Below are positions 52,505 through 63,350 of a DNA stretch of 64,000 bases, in pieces. The DNA is taken from assembly GCA_035048495.1 (NCBI GenBank), contig CM068541.1, positions 6,331,929 to 6,395,928 on the forward strand. Reading direction: 5' to 3'. Source of the stretch: Euptelea pleiosperma (lineage: Eukaryota; Streptophyta; Magnoliopsida; Ranunculales; Eupteleaceae). The notes beneath the pieces are model-generated. The model was not told the DNA's origin and ran no database searches. It was given only the letters and a program-made list of their open reading frames with translations. The translations under genes were made by a program, and so were the position numbers. Within the stretch, counting starts at the first letter, position 1. Each line of letters opens with the position of its first letter.

Positions 52505-52800
52505 TTTTCGGTACTCACCGCTGCCATCTGGGCCCATTGACCGCATGGATGTTCAGCCCTCCCTTTTTAGGATATACACACTAAAAATTGCCCTGATTGC
52601 TAATCTCTAGCTGTCAGATTTTAGTACTTTTTAAAGCGTGATTCTAGCCGTTGGATTCAACCATTTGTTTAGTACTAAAACCAAGGGCTAAAAATCATCC
52701 AACAAGCTGATTTTTTCATATGTATGTCTATCAAGAGGTGGGCTAAACATCCATGCGTTCAGTGGGACAGATGGAAGTGGTGATTGACAAAAATGTGCTT
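52505..52800. repeat. GGTCAGTGGGCCC-type foldback repeat (copy 18)
   Basis: ATCTGGGCCCATTGACCGC, CATGGATGTTCAGCCC, ACTAAAAATTGCCCTGATTG; then AATCATCCAACAAGCTGA, GGTGGGCTAAACATCCATG, TTCAGTGGGACAGATGG. Outer motif TAACAGGGTATACCC at 52465. Confidence 0.6.
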
Positions 52801-52984
52801 CCACACGGCAAAAACTGTGAGGATATTATAGAATCAGATAAATAATTGGTTTTGCCTGGCATTGCGTGAGTGTGGCAAGTTTTATAGTACATATCCAAGC
52901 CCATTTTGCAACTACCCACTTAGACTTGAATCTATTGGAAGTGGACGAAAGAGTAAGTGAAAACGAACCCCAAGGGTTGACTGC

Positions 52985-53175
52985 TGTGATGGCCAGGACT
53001 CGGCTCAAGAAAGCGAGAGGTTCTGAGTTCAACTCTCTTGGGTCGGAAAAGTAACAAAAAGTGGCTCAGTCCATATCAAACTCTCCCAGAATTAATACTT
53101 GGCACGTGTGGAGGGGTGACTAGCGTATCCCGTCCCGGAGGAGTAGTCGGGTGCTCGAAGAGGCTTAAATACCAT
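52985..53175 (+). mobile_element. SINE-like repeat
   Basis: Has A-box-like TGGCCAGGACTCGG (52990-53003) and B-box GTTCAACTC (53027-53035), then AGTGGCTCAGT, CTCTCCCAGAATTAATAC and ACGTGTGGAGGGGTGACTA. A diverged antisense copy is at 8485-8660. This suggests a tRNA-derived SINE. A-to-B spacing is shorter than in most tRNAs, so the A box is tentative. Confidence 0.5.
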
Positions 53176-53226
53176 GGGTTTCAAAATAAAAAATAAAAAA
53201 GGTGTAAACGAAACTGTCCCTTGTAT

Positions 53227-53616
53227 CAAGATTTAAAAGGGGCCATTATATATAACGGTATAATGGACTGGAGGCATTACCTTTTTCCGTTATAACGGCA
53301 GTTATACAATTATAACGGATTGTAACACACGGGCAAAAATGGAAAATAACTGAAAAAAGACGTTAAAATTCAAAATTTGAAATTCAAATTTTCAATAAAA
53401 TTTATAACAGAAATAACGAGCGTTTTTTTTAACAGTTTTTTTTTCCAAAAATAAAGGTCCTTATTTTCGTTATTACAGCCGCTATTTAAAAAATGGCTGT
53501 GGTAACAAAAATAATGGCTGTTATTTTTCTGGGCGTTAAAACGGTACACAATGTGATGGGTGGGCTCCAAATCCGTTACAAAGGTCGTATTTTTGTTATA
53601 ACGGCCATTTTTTAAA
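53227..53616. mobile_element. keyword foldback element, TTATAACGG word (diverged)
   Basis: CAAGATTTAAAAGGGGCC at the left, CGTTATAACGGCAGTTATAC and AAATTCAAAATTTGAAATTC inside, and GTTATAACGGCCATTTTTTA at the right. Ends are weak. Confidence 0.6.
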
Positions 53617-53756
53617 GGAAAAATTACTTGAGGAGCCGTGACTTTGCAATTACGGCCTATTTTTTTCTGCCCTAGTGAAAGCACAAGTTCACACATGGTC
53701 ATGAGTGAGAGAGAGAGAGAGTGAGTTCCCTAGTGAAGAGTGTGTTGGAATGTTGG

Positions 53757-53989
53757 AGTAAAACTTCTGTCACAACGGATTGCAAATCACACAATCACAA
53801 GCCATTGAGTTCTCGGCACGTACACCTCAAAGCAAAAGCACATGGGTACGTGCCGAGAACTCATTTGGCTTGTGATTGTGTGATTTGCAATCCACATACA
53901 CCTCAAAGCAAAAGCACATGGGTACGTGCCGAGAACTCATTTGGCTTGTGATTGTGTGATTTCCAATCCGTTGTGACAGAAGTTTTACT
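53757..53989. repeat. foldback element with its right arm tandemly duplicated
   Basis: The left arm 53757-53823 (AGTAAAACTTCTGTCACAAC, GGATTGCAAATCACACAATC, GAGTTCTCGGCACGTA) is complementary to a right arm present twice (starting TACGTGCCGAGAACTCATTT) with a period of 76 bp. The last copy runs to GTTGTGACAGAAGTTTTACT. The left arm can pair with either right arm. Confidence 0.75.
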
Positions 53990-54350
53990 TGCAACCTTGA
54001 TATTTTTTGTGACAGTTGCGGGGGATTTTCTGATCTCCTCACACTCCTCACCCAATCAAGCCTCGAGATTTGTAAAAGAAGGAAAGGACCACTCTTTGGC
54101 AGGACTCATGGGGTGTGCTTGCCAAAGAGCCTCCAATGGTTAAATTAGTGAAGTTCTACAAAACTGAATGTACAGAATATGAGCTAAAGGAATTTAATCG
54201 AAGTTGAAATGTATCTAGATTGTGTGGGTCTACATAGTTTTATAAGAGGAACATCTTACTTGAATTGGCGAGAGAATTTTGTGGATCAAGATGATTGATA
54301 GTTATTACCTCTAATCTTAGGAGAGTTTCATTTAGGTTATAACATATTTC
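53990..54350. other. intergenic, nothing recognised
   Basis: No conserved frame, RNA gene or repeat end is supported. Confidence 0.35.
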
Positions 54351-54355
54351 TAGCT

Positions 54356-54805
54356 AGGGTCTGTTTGGCAACCAGACACGGATTTGGAATTGAAAATAGA
54401 ATTCTAAGATTTGTGATTTTTAAGAATTTAAATTCAAAGAATTGAAACTTCTTGTGTTTGGTTGCACCGTGGAAATTACTTGGAATTCCAATGAATTTTA
54501 AATTTAGCTGTTTGGACATCTAACAGAATTGAAATTTCAATCCATCTACATAAGAGAAATATCATCTCATGAACTTCGTGTTATAATGATTGCTATTTTT
54601 TTATCATTCGTCAATTAAATGTTATAGATTCTAATTTAAAGAAAAAAATTTAAAAATGATAATTAAATTATTTTGATAATTTTTTGACAATAATTAACCT
54701 ATGCCAAAATATCAATAGCTAAAGCTTAAGTGGCACACGAGGCAACAAATGCATGGACAAATCCAAATCAATCCGGCTCAATTCCAGGTTACCAAACAGA
54801 CCCCT
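54356..54805. mobile_element. MITE, GGGTCTGTTTGG ends
   Basis: Inverted ends GGGTCTGTTTGGCAACCAG and AGGTTACCAAACAGACCC with CTA on both sides, a PIF/Harbinger-like 3-bp duplication. Interior AT-rich with mirrored TTGGAATT/AATTCCA stretches. Related to 36426-36879. Confidence 0.6.
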
Positions 54806-55019
54806 AGAATAGAAGTGTTTCTGTGTGAATCCCTCTAATTGGATAGAGCTTGATTGTCTAGGGTTTGTTGAATATCTTTGAGAGATATCCATGCCCGAGA
54901 TATTCGCGGCTCTCGGATGTTGACATCGTGTGCCGAACTAGCGTCATCGTTTAAACACATCTCAGGTGATTTAGCTCATCTCAAACCTAAAAAATAGCAT
55001 GGGATGAGTTAAGATTAAA

Positions 55020-55490
55020 GGTGACAATTTGGCATGTTGGGCCGGACTTGAGTCGAGTTGGGCCTAACTCGGGCTGCAGACCGGGCTCTCCAAAAAGTTT
55101 CAAGCCCAAGCCCAGCCTGCGGCCCGATCTTAGGTTGAGCCCTCGAACCGAGCCACGGGCTGACTTACGGAGGCCTATTGAGAAAATTGAAAAAAAAAGA
55201 CATGGCCGAAGATGAGGATTTTGGAGAGGACTTCACATTTTCAAGGCAAGTTCAACATCTTACTCTCGTTTTTTTTGTTCTAGTTTTTATTGTCATAAGA
55301 ATCTTCAATGGCCGAAGACGAGGATTGGGCCAATTTCAAAAAATTATACAGCATCCCTTTGGATATCGAGCTGGAGCACGGAGCGGGTCGGATGGCAGCT
55401 GGCCTTGATCATGAACTTGTTACTAAAGCTTAAGAGATCAAACTCTGCTAACTTTTGGTTGCCTCATCTTCCAAGTTGAGAAAATATTTG
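55020..55490. other. GGCCC-word repeat and a 41-codon frame of unknown nature
   Basis: 55040-55165 repeats GGGCCGGAC, GGGCCTAACTCGGGC, CCCGATC, GCGGCCCGATC. At 55308-55433 a plus-strand frame encodes 41 residues starting MAEDEDWANFKKLYSIPLDI and ending stop. A related start (ATGGCCGAAGATGAGGATTT) lies at 55203. This could be a captured exon; I do not recognise it. Confidence 0.35.
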
Positions 55491-55830
55491 CTGCCCCCCG
55501 GGGACTTTAAAATTTGAAGTCTCCCCCTCCAAAAAAAAAAAATGCCACGTGGAGTTCAATTTAGGGTCCACTGACTTTATGGATGTCCACTTCTTGGTGG
55601 ACCTACAGATGATGATTTTTAACAGTTCAAATGATCAAATCCAATGGCCAAAAATCATGCTATTAAAACACTAAATCCAACTCCTAGAAAACACCAATTA
55701 AACTGATTTTTTGATGTGTAGATCCATCAAGAGATGGACCAAACATCTATAAGGTCAGTGGGCCCAAAAGACTACTCCATGTCTCATTTTGGGAGGGAAC
55801 TTCAAACTTTGAAGTCCCCACGGGACATCA
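55490..55830. repeat. foldback with TTGAAGTC ends around a GGTCAGTG-family copy (19)
   Basis: Ends CCCGGGGACTTTAAAATTTG and ACTTCAAACTTTGAAGTCCC enclose GTCCACTGACTTTATGG, ATCATGCTATTAAAACAC, AAACTGATTTTTTGATGTG and AAGGTCAGTGGGCCC. Confidence 0.5.
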
Positions 55831-56720
55831 AACTCGGACTCCTACAAGTTGGATATCCAACATTATTTTGTCTGACTTGGAGGAGGGTGATTATTGTTCA
55901 GTTTTTTTTTTTATTACACATTTAGTTTGCTTACCAAAAACAATAAAAAGATGGCCCTCCACGAAGTTGGACGTATGGTTGGTGGAATAGAGACCTGAAA
56001 TCTGTCGGTTCCAAAGTCCTCAACTTTAGCTGAAGTATCAAAATTATGTTACAAAATCGAGTTTGGCCCGCGGCCCGGCCCAGAGTCGTGGAACCCACAT
56101 GAAGATCATGTTAGACGATCAAACCACTCAGTGAATTGTACTCCTCATGTTGATCATCATCTCCAAAAATCATTCAATTCTGACATCATTTACCTTAAAA
56201 AAAAAAAAATTGACCTAAGATTTGGATGGTCCTGATTTTCCAAATTCAAGTCACATTTTCATGAGGTTAGGAATGTTAAAATGGACTTATTTTTTCTAAG
56301 GATGATCTCCACGATATGAAGAGCATGATCTCTAGGTGGGCCACACCATTGGGTGTAAGAATTGGATGTAAGAAATGGGTGTCCTTAGCAATTGACTAAC
56401 GACCCTAACTTCTTTTTTTTTATTTGGGAAACAAAACGACTCTAATAAGGGGGGTCGGTTGTCGGCAATGCAAATCTTCTTCTTCTTCGTCTTTTTCTTA
56501 ATTGTATTTAGGCCCACTTTCCGATTAAGACAATTAAGGCCCTTCTCACTCAACTTCATACAAGTCAAATACAAACGAATCATCACAAAATCAACTTAAA
56601 AGAAAGTCCAAATAAAAGATCCTGCAACTGATTAACTTATTGAGGTTGAGGCCCAGTCCAGCCCACCCCAGGTGCTAAATTGCTAATAGGGTGTGGATCA
56701 GACTTTAGAGCTTCCAGGAT
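55831..56720. other. intergenic, repeat fragments
   Basis: 56220-56400 is a degenerate copy of the GGATGATCTC family (GGTGGGCCACACC, GAAATGGGTGTCC). No gene. Confidence 0.35.
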
Positions 56721-58028
56721 TTTCTAAAGGTCGTTGAGACTTGAGAGGTCTAAAAAGCTCCCAAAATATGCTAACCCAACCAGTCGAAGAGGAAAGCGAA
56801 CCAGCATTCACAGGTAACCCAAATTCTCCTCTGTCAACACCTTCTTTGCTTATTTTATTTCGCCTAAAACTTATTTTTTATTTATTTTATGGACTTCATT
56901 TTCTCATTCTTATTGATGAATTCCTTCACTTTGGGTCTCCTTTTTGGGGACCAATTTCTTATTTCCTTCTCTAATTTTTCTTCTTCTTCTCCCTTATCAA
57001 AACCTGGGGGGATGTCTTTTCGATAGGAAAGACTGGATGTTTTATGCTTGATTTTCATTCAGTCAGTTGGGTCTCTTCCTCTTTCTTTTTTTGATAAATC
57101 GTAGTTTTTTTTTCTTTTTCAATGACCCATTTCAGGAATTTGATGTTCAATGCAGTTACCTTAAAGATTAAGACCCAGTTTGGATCGCCTGCAATAGATC
57201 CTATTTTTTGTTTTTACCCATTTCAGGAATTTTGAGTTCAATGCAGTTACCCTTAAAGATTAAGACCCAGTTTGGATCGCCAGCAATAGATAATTTTGCA
57301 TGAGAAAGCTTGGGAAAGTTATCTTTTTTCTGGTATGGCTACCCAAACAGGGCATAAGTGTTTGTTAATGTTTTTCAGATGTTAGAATTCATTTTGTTAT
57401 GAGTCAGTCCGGACCTAATCTAACAAGCCAGTGTCCGGATCAGACCTAGAAAGACCCAGTCAGTCAAGGTCGCCAAGCTACAATGACAACTGGGAGGTTG
57501 TTGCTTAAACAAAATTCATGTTGGATATTTTGATTTGAACCCAGAATCCCAGATCATTACAAAAGTGATCCAGTTATGTCCTTAGGTCATTAGAATTTCT
57601 TGTTAGTTATTTAATTTTGTTTCTTCAGTGTTATTATTTAACTAGTTATCCCTGGATTGTATCCCATTATTTGATTCTCTGCTTACATGGTTTTACTTCT
57701 TTCTTTTTCATCTGCCGGAATACTTTTATTTAGATTCTGGAGTTGGGTTTTTTCCATTTTTGTTTCTTGGTTGGAGATGGTGAGCTCAAATAATATTACA
57801 GGGTTCATGGTAGATTTTCAGAACTATAAGTTTATATGATGTAGTAGTTTAATACAATTGGTTGTGAGGCTTGACATCTGTTTTATTAAGCTAGTTGAAA
57901 TTTATCTTAGCAGAAACTCTCCAATGTATGTTCAGAGACAATTTACTATGGTAACAAGTGCAGATCTCTAAAGTTTCAACTAATGTGCAGATCTCCTGTA
58001 AGGAATCTCACCTCTGCTAAATAATCTG
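56721..58028 (+). promoter_or_regulatory. probable 5' UTR exon and UTR intron of the TPK gene
   Basis: CATTCACAG/GTAACCC at about 56804-56819 is a good donor; an acceptor lies before the start codon (for example TGTGCAG at 57985-57991). Within the presumed intron, about 57135-57206 and 57224-57290 are tandem near-copies (TTCAATGCAGTTACC, AAGATTAAGACCCAGTTTGG, ATCGCC). Confidence 0.45.
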
Positions 58029-59262
58029 ATGGCCCATAATGATGCAAAACAGCCCTTGATCACGGGGTTATTAGATCCTTCCCATCAACCCACTGAAAAG
58101 AATGACGCCAAGAGAAGAAGATATCGCCGTTGTAAAAGTGCTCCTACAGATTACATTCTCCCAGAAAAAATGGCTTCTGCATCCATATTTGCTAAACTCC
58201 ACCCTAGCTTTAGGCAAGTGGCCTTATTCTTGGTTGTCTACCTCGGTGTAGGAACCCTCTGCTTCTACCTCGTCAAGGATCAGATCAGGGGTAATAAAAC
58301 AAATGGGATTCTTGATGCTGTGTATTTATGCATTGTGACAATGACCACTGTCGGATATGGAGACCTCGTCCCCAATAGCAACATCACCAAACTACTTGCA
58401 TGTGCCTTTGTCTTTACGGGAATGGCTCTTGTTGGACTAATTCTTAGTAATTCAGCAGACTACCTCGTTGAAAAGCAGGAAATGCTGTTGGTTAAAGCCC
58501 TACACATGCATCAAAATGTTGGTGCAACTGAGATTCTCAAGGAGATCGAAACCAACAAAGTGAAATACAAGTTTCTTATGATCTTGACGCTTCTTCTGGT
58601 GCTTATAGTTGTTGGAACAGTCTTCTTATGTACAGTTGAGAATATGGAACTTGTCGATGCCTTCTATTGTGTTTGTTCCACCATCACAACTTTGGGGTAC
58701 GGGGACAAGAGCTTCTCAACCAATGCAGGGCGTATCTTCGCTGTGTTTTGGATACTGACCACTACCATCTGTTTGGCTCAGTTCTTCCTCTACCTTGCTG
58801 AGCTAACTAGCGAGCGAAGACAACAAGCGCTTGTCAAATCTGTTCTTACGCGAAGGATGACATACATAGATCTTGAGGCAGCGGATCTTGATGATGATGG
58901 AATTGTGAGGTAAGTTTTGTTTGCTTTGCATTGAAGCTTAACTGAAATCATCATTGCAGAATATGTATATGGGGCATTATCTTTCTTGATCTCTGTTTTC
59001 TAATGATCTCTCTGTAATTGTGCTCTTTCTTTTCTTCAAGTCTCCTAAAGATAGTTTAGTTTTCCTTTAATGCTTGCGTCTTCTGGTCTATTTCTACAGT
59101 GCTGCTGAATTTATTTTATATAAACTCAAGGAGATGGGCAAGATCAGCGAAGAAGATATTGTACTTGTGTTGAAGGAGTTTGAGGATCTTGATGTTGATC
59201 AATCTGGGACACTGTCAGCATCTGATATAATGCTTGCTCAATCCTCTCAAACAGAGAGCTGA
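58029..59262 (+). CDS. TPK1: two-pore K+ channel of the TPK family (vacuolar, TPK1-like)
   Basis: Exons 58029-58909 and 59100-59262 (intron GTAAGT...CTACAG) give 347 residues. TPK channels release K+ from the vacuole and respond to cytosolic Ca2+. The N-terminus has RRCKSAP with Ser37 in a mode-I 14-3-3 site (RxxSxP). The first pore has TTVGYGD (GYGD 109-112) between spans near 62-82 and 121-141. The second has TTLGYGD (GYGD 223-226) between spans near 183-203 and 234-258. Two EF-hands close the protein: DLDDDGIVSAAE (286-297), made by joining both exons, and DVDQSGTLSASD (325-336), which has Asp rather than Glu at loop position 12. Two selectivity filters and paired EF-hands place it in the TPK rather than the single-pore KCO3 class. 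Which TPK orthologue is inferred. No defect seen. Confidence 0.92.
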
Positions 59263-60647
59263 CTGACATCATCTTGGAGAGGTTGATGACTGATACTTTG
59301 TGAAATGGGCATGACAATAACCAAGAGCCACATTACAGATTAACTTTCCTTAAGAAAGAAATCCCATTTTGTTCCTGTATGACTCAAGGGTCTCCTTTGA
59401 GAAACAGTTCCATCCTAACCTTACCCTTTGTATGTTGTAACTAATAACCCCACAGAACTTCAGGATTTTTTTTGGCTGTTCATAGTTGTTAATAATCTAT
59501 GGTTGCTTTTATCATTGTTAATCATCTACGTTTGCTTTACATTAAATTTGTAGTTTTGTACTGCAAATTGTTAGGATTATAAATTTGGGGCAACTTTTCA
59601 CCCTTATTTTATTTTTTTGGTTGCTAAACTTCACCTTATTTGCATAAGGAAAGGGCAGTGATTGGGTGACAGTTAGGTCCAATAAAAACTTGGACAACCC
59701 AAGCACATACCATTATGTAACGAGCTTCACCAGCTCCCTCTTTCCAAATAAAAAGAAGTAGTTAAAAGGGGAAACTAGAGAAATAGGTAACTGTGTAGTC
59801 CGGATTTCTCCAACAGTATCCAACCTCACACCTCGATCTTAATGCTCGGCATGGAATAGTTTTAAGTCGGTATCACGATGTAGTAGTAAAGCCAATTTAG
59901 TTACGTTCGGATACAGTATCCCTGCAAAGGCTCAAAACTAAGAATTTTGCCAATCTCATAGGTTGAGAGCTTGAGAGAGAGAGAGAGAGAGCGACGAATT
60001 CTCTGATGTTCCACCCCTTCTCTAGAGGGAGAGGCTCCTATGTATATGAAATGGTAGAGCTCGCTTCCCCTTTACGTTAAGTGTTAGTGGCTTCTCCGAC
60101 ACATTTTTAACATGTTGGATTGTCCACCCAATATGTTATTGACGTGTTGGTTTTTTGTAGTACGTTACTATTGCATGCTCAAAGGCAATGATTATCTCTT
60201 TTTTCATGACCTAAGGTAGGTAAGTTATGTCACCACCTAAGCATAGGGTGTCAGTACCTCTTTGCAGGGGTCATGCCAACTTACATTGAGGAACCTAACT
60301 CCTCTATCGGATCTAAAGTCCATGCGCAGGTTGGATCTCCCCTCCCACCAGACCAAACTCAGTGAAAGCTCTCGATTAGGTCGGCAAGGTATTTATAGGT
60401 CAAAATGGCACGGTCCGAGAAGGAAATATAATGGAACACACATATCGAGGTGACACATGGAAGGTCAAGATGGCGGCCACATTTTGGGTCATGATTCAAC
60501 TCATACACAACAATCTAGGACATGTCCATTGCTGAGCAAAGTTTACTTGCTTCCTTCTCCACAACTAGTATATACAATATGCAAGAATTAAATTAAAATC
60601 TCAAATTATATGTGAGTATTTTGCATTTTGGATCGAAAATTGAAAGA
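59263..60647. other. TPK 3' UTR and intergenic DNA
   Basis: 3' UTR to about 59580. Beyond it, 59790-60480 resembles decayed retroelement DNA by composition, but no LTR ends or coding domains are supported. A GA microsatellite lies at 59972-59991. Confidence 0.35.
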
Positions 60648-60670
60648 GGGGGGGGGGGGGGGGGGGGGGG
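60648..60670 (+). repeat. homopolymer of 23 G
   Basis: Uninterrupted run of 23 guanines preceded by GAAAGA and followed by TCCACC. Such a run can form a G-quadruplex and is prone to length error. Confidence 0.85.
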
Positions 60671-61785
60671 TCCACCTTCTTATATTTCTACATCTAAGAT
60701 CCGACTTGTATCATTGATAATAATAGGAACTGAACCATTATGGCAAGGAAAAGTGTGATTCAGAGGGAGAAGAAGAGGCAGAAATTGGAATAGAAATATC
60801 ATTTGATTCGTCGATCCTTAAAAAAAGAAATAAGCAAAGTTCCGTCGTTGAGTGACAAATGGAAAATTAATATCCATTGCAAAATTGTATGTAGTAAGAA
60901 TTAAGCATAAACCAAACAAATGGTTAAAATACATAATTTAATACAGACAAAAGACCATCAATTATCATATATATTGCTCTCATGATCATCTGGATACCAT
61001 TGGCTTCTTCAACATCCACAAAAACGGGATTTGCCTGCAAGTGAACCACTTATATTGATCCCAATGATATAGTGATAAGCTCTTAAATTGGAAATGCCAT
61101 CATGCATTCTTACGGTGCTAGGGCTCTCCAGTCTCCATACGAATGCGAAAATCTAAGGGTGTCAATGGGTACCCGATTAACCGATACCCGACAGGACCCA
61201 TTCCTGATAATCCCTGAGAAGAAGACTTCACAGATCCAGAAGTCTTCTTTTTTAGAAAATTTTAGTGGTAAATCAAATCTGACTTACACATCTTGACTTT
61301 GTTAACATTTTAAATCCTTTTTTAAAACTAATATTATATTTATTAATTTCTTTCTTTATCGAAAAAAAAAAAAACACTAAAAAACAAAAGTCTCCTTTTA
61401 GGCTCAACCGTTCCTCCCCCAAACGAGCCTTTTCTTCTCTGATCCCCTCCGCCTCTTGCATCGAAGGTAATGGCAGAAATGGGAGCACCAAAAGTTAAAC
61501 CGCTCCTTCACCTCTTGCATCCAAGGTGACGGCAGAAACGAGACCACCAAAACCCTCCTTCTCTTGCATTCAAGATGACGGCGGAGATGGGACCACCAAA
61601 AGGTCAGACTCTCTCTCTCTGTTTCTAAGAAAAGTTTCCGACGGGTTGACGGGTTTCATAGATTTTGGACCGTGGGATGATCATTGGGATCTGTGTGATG
61701 TGAATTCCAACGATCATCAAGGGTTTTGGAACTAGTTGGACAAAAACTAGTCTAACTTTTGGATTGGAGTTGAAGATCATCAACA
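60671..61785. other. intergenic, no gene supported
   Basis: Contains GGGTGTCAATGGGTACCCG (61157-61175) with ACCGATACCCGACAGG after it, the typical opening of another one-word MITE (TACCCGA). Also three imperfect tandem copies of TCTTGCATCCAAGGTGACGG (about 61455-61580). No domain recognised. Confidence 0.4.
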
Positions 61786-61789
61786 GAAC

Positions 61790-62100
61790 CATGGATGTAT
61801 GGTTCACCCCGTGGTGGACCTACCTACCAAAAAAGGGATTTAATTAAACCGGTGATTTCTAGCTATGTGATTTGATTATTTTAATTGAGTGATTTCTGGT
61901 CGTTGGATTTGAGCTTGTTTTGCAGTTCTAAAATCAAACGGCTAAAACCCACCAATCAAGCTGAAATTTTTTGTATATAGGTCCACCAAGAGGTGGTAAA
62001 AACATCCGTAAGGTCCCATAAGGTCAGTAAGCAGAAAGAGTCTCCACATAATATTTTAGGAGGGAGAGACTTCAAACTTTGAAGTCACCGGGACAGCAAA
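61790..62100. repeat. GGTCAGTGGGCCC-type foldback repeat (copy 20)
   Basis: Left arm TGGATGTATGGTTCACCCC, GGTGGACCTACCTACC, CCGGTGATTTCTAGC; right arm CACCAATCAAGCTGAAAT, TATAGGTCCACCAAGAGG, AACATCCGTAAGGTC; then GACTTCAAACTTTGAAGTC. Confidence 0.55.
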
Positions 62101-62327
62101 TTTTTTCTTTCCGCCATCATCGTTCATTCCGTACCTGAACCACCTCTAGTTCTTACTAAGGCTCATGTCATGCGGATGGGAGGAACTTAATGGAATTCAG
62201 ATCTTGGATAGCTATAGAAAGAAGACAAAAGATCTCTTAAATGGTTAGGATCGTTTAATCGGGTATGATTTTTTACGACTATAAGTTATCTAATCTAAGA
62301 GATGGTCAATAATTTAATAGTATAAAC

Positions 62328-62600
62328 CAAGGTTAAAAAGGGACCGTTATATGGTACAACGAACTGGGGCGTCACCGTTTTTTCCGTTATAACAAACTGT
62401 AACGCTCAGGGCCAAAAATGGAAAATAACAGAAAAATAGTGCTGGAATTCAAATTTGAAAAACGAAAAATAACAGCCATTTTTTTTCCACAAAGACCATT
62501 ATTTTCTGGGCATTTTAACGGTACATAACATAATGGGGGAGGTTTGAATCCGTTATAACGGCCATTATTTTCTTTATAACAGCCGTTTTTTTAAACCATC
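62328..62600. mobile_element. keyword foldback element, TTATAACGG word, with perfect 8-bp target duplication
   Basis: Starts CAAGGTTAAAAAGGGACCG, ends GCCGTTTTTTTAAACCATC; GTATAAAC repeats at 62320-62327 and 62601-62608. Shorter than the others (273 bp) through loss of part of the middle. Confidence 0.8.
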
Positions 62601-62854
62601 GTATAAACACATTAATTGTAGTTTGATGCACAATGCTTAGATTCGTTATAATGATAACGCTCTATTTCCGTTAATGATTTTGCACTTTAATGCTTTTAAC
62701 TGCCGTTATAATAATGGCTGCTATCTATTATTTCACTATATGCATTTGTATGAGTTCTAACTTATTTGGGTCAATTAAAGTATCATGGTGAATCTGTGAC
62801 TAATGGTAAATAATATATTTCCTTGATAAATGATGATATATCATATCTTCCAAT

Positions 62855-63350
62855 ATGAATTGTCGAGGAAAAGAATATCTACTTGACCTTAGTAAAAGTC
62901 AAAATTCATCTATACAAGTACTTTTAGGGGGTGATGATGATATTGTCCAAGATACATCATACGAGAAAGTGGGAATAAGAGTAGATATTCCAATGACAGT
63001 GGGATCTAATATTTTAAAATATGTTGGATGTTGACGATGAAGTATATAATTTTTACAATGTATATGTCAGGTCTGTTGGATTTAGTATTCAAAAGATGGA
63101 CGCAACAAAACGTAAAGATGTGACAATCCAAAGAAGGGCAATATGTTGTTCTAAGCAAGATAATCGTAAAAGACACCTGAGAGGATCACCGAACAAACCA
63201 AACTAATTACACGAACTGGATGCCTACGATGGATATTTGTGAAATTACTGAATGATGGGTATTTTGTAGCAAACTAGTTTGTAGAGAAACATAACCATGA
63301 GCTTGAACCTCCTTCTGAAGCTCATATGTTGAGGTCACAACACTATATAC
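62855..63350 (+). pseudogene. FAR1-type DNA-binding domain remnant (FRS gene or MULE transposase)
   Basis: Three frame segments together resemble an N-terminal leader plus FAR1 domain. They are 62855-63030 (MNCRGKEYLLDL...VGIRVDIPMTVGSN), 63021-63204 (DDEVYNFYNVYVRSVGFSIQ...RRAICCSKQDNRKRH) and 63209-63350 (TRTGCLRWIFVKLLNDGYF, a stop, FVEKHNHELEPPSEAHMLRS). The FYN.Y....GFS, C.K, RTGC and HNHEL landmarks of the FAR1/WRKY-GCM1 fold are in order. Two frame breaks and one in-frame stop make it non-functional. FAR1 domains occur both in light-signalling factors and in Mutator-like transposases; which source applies is unknown. Confidence 0.7.
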
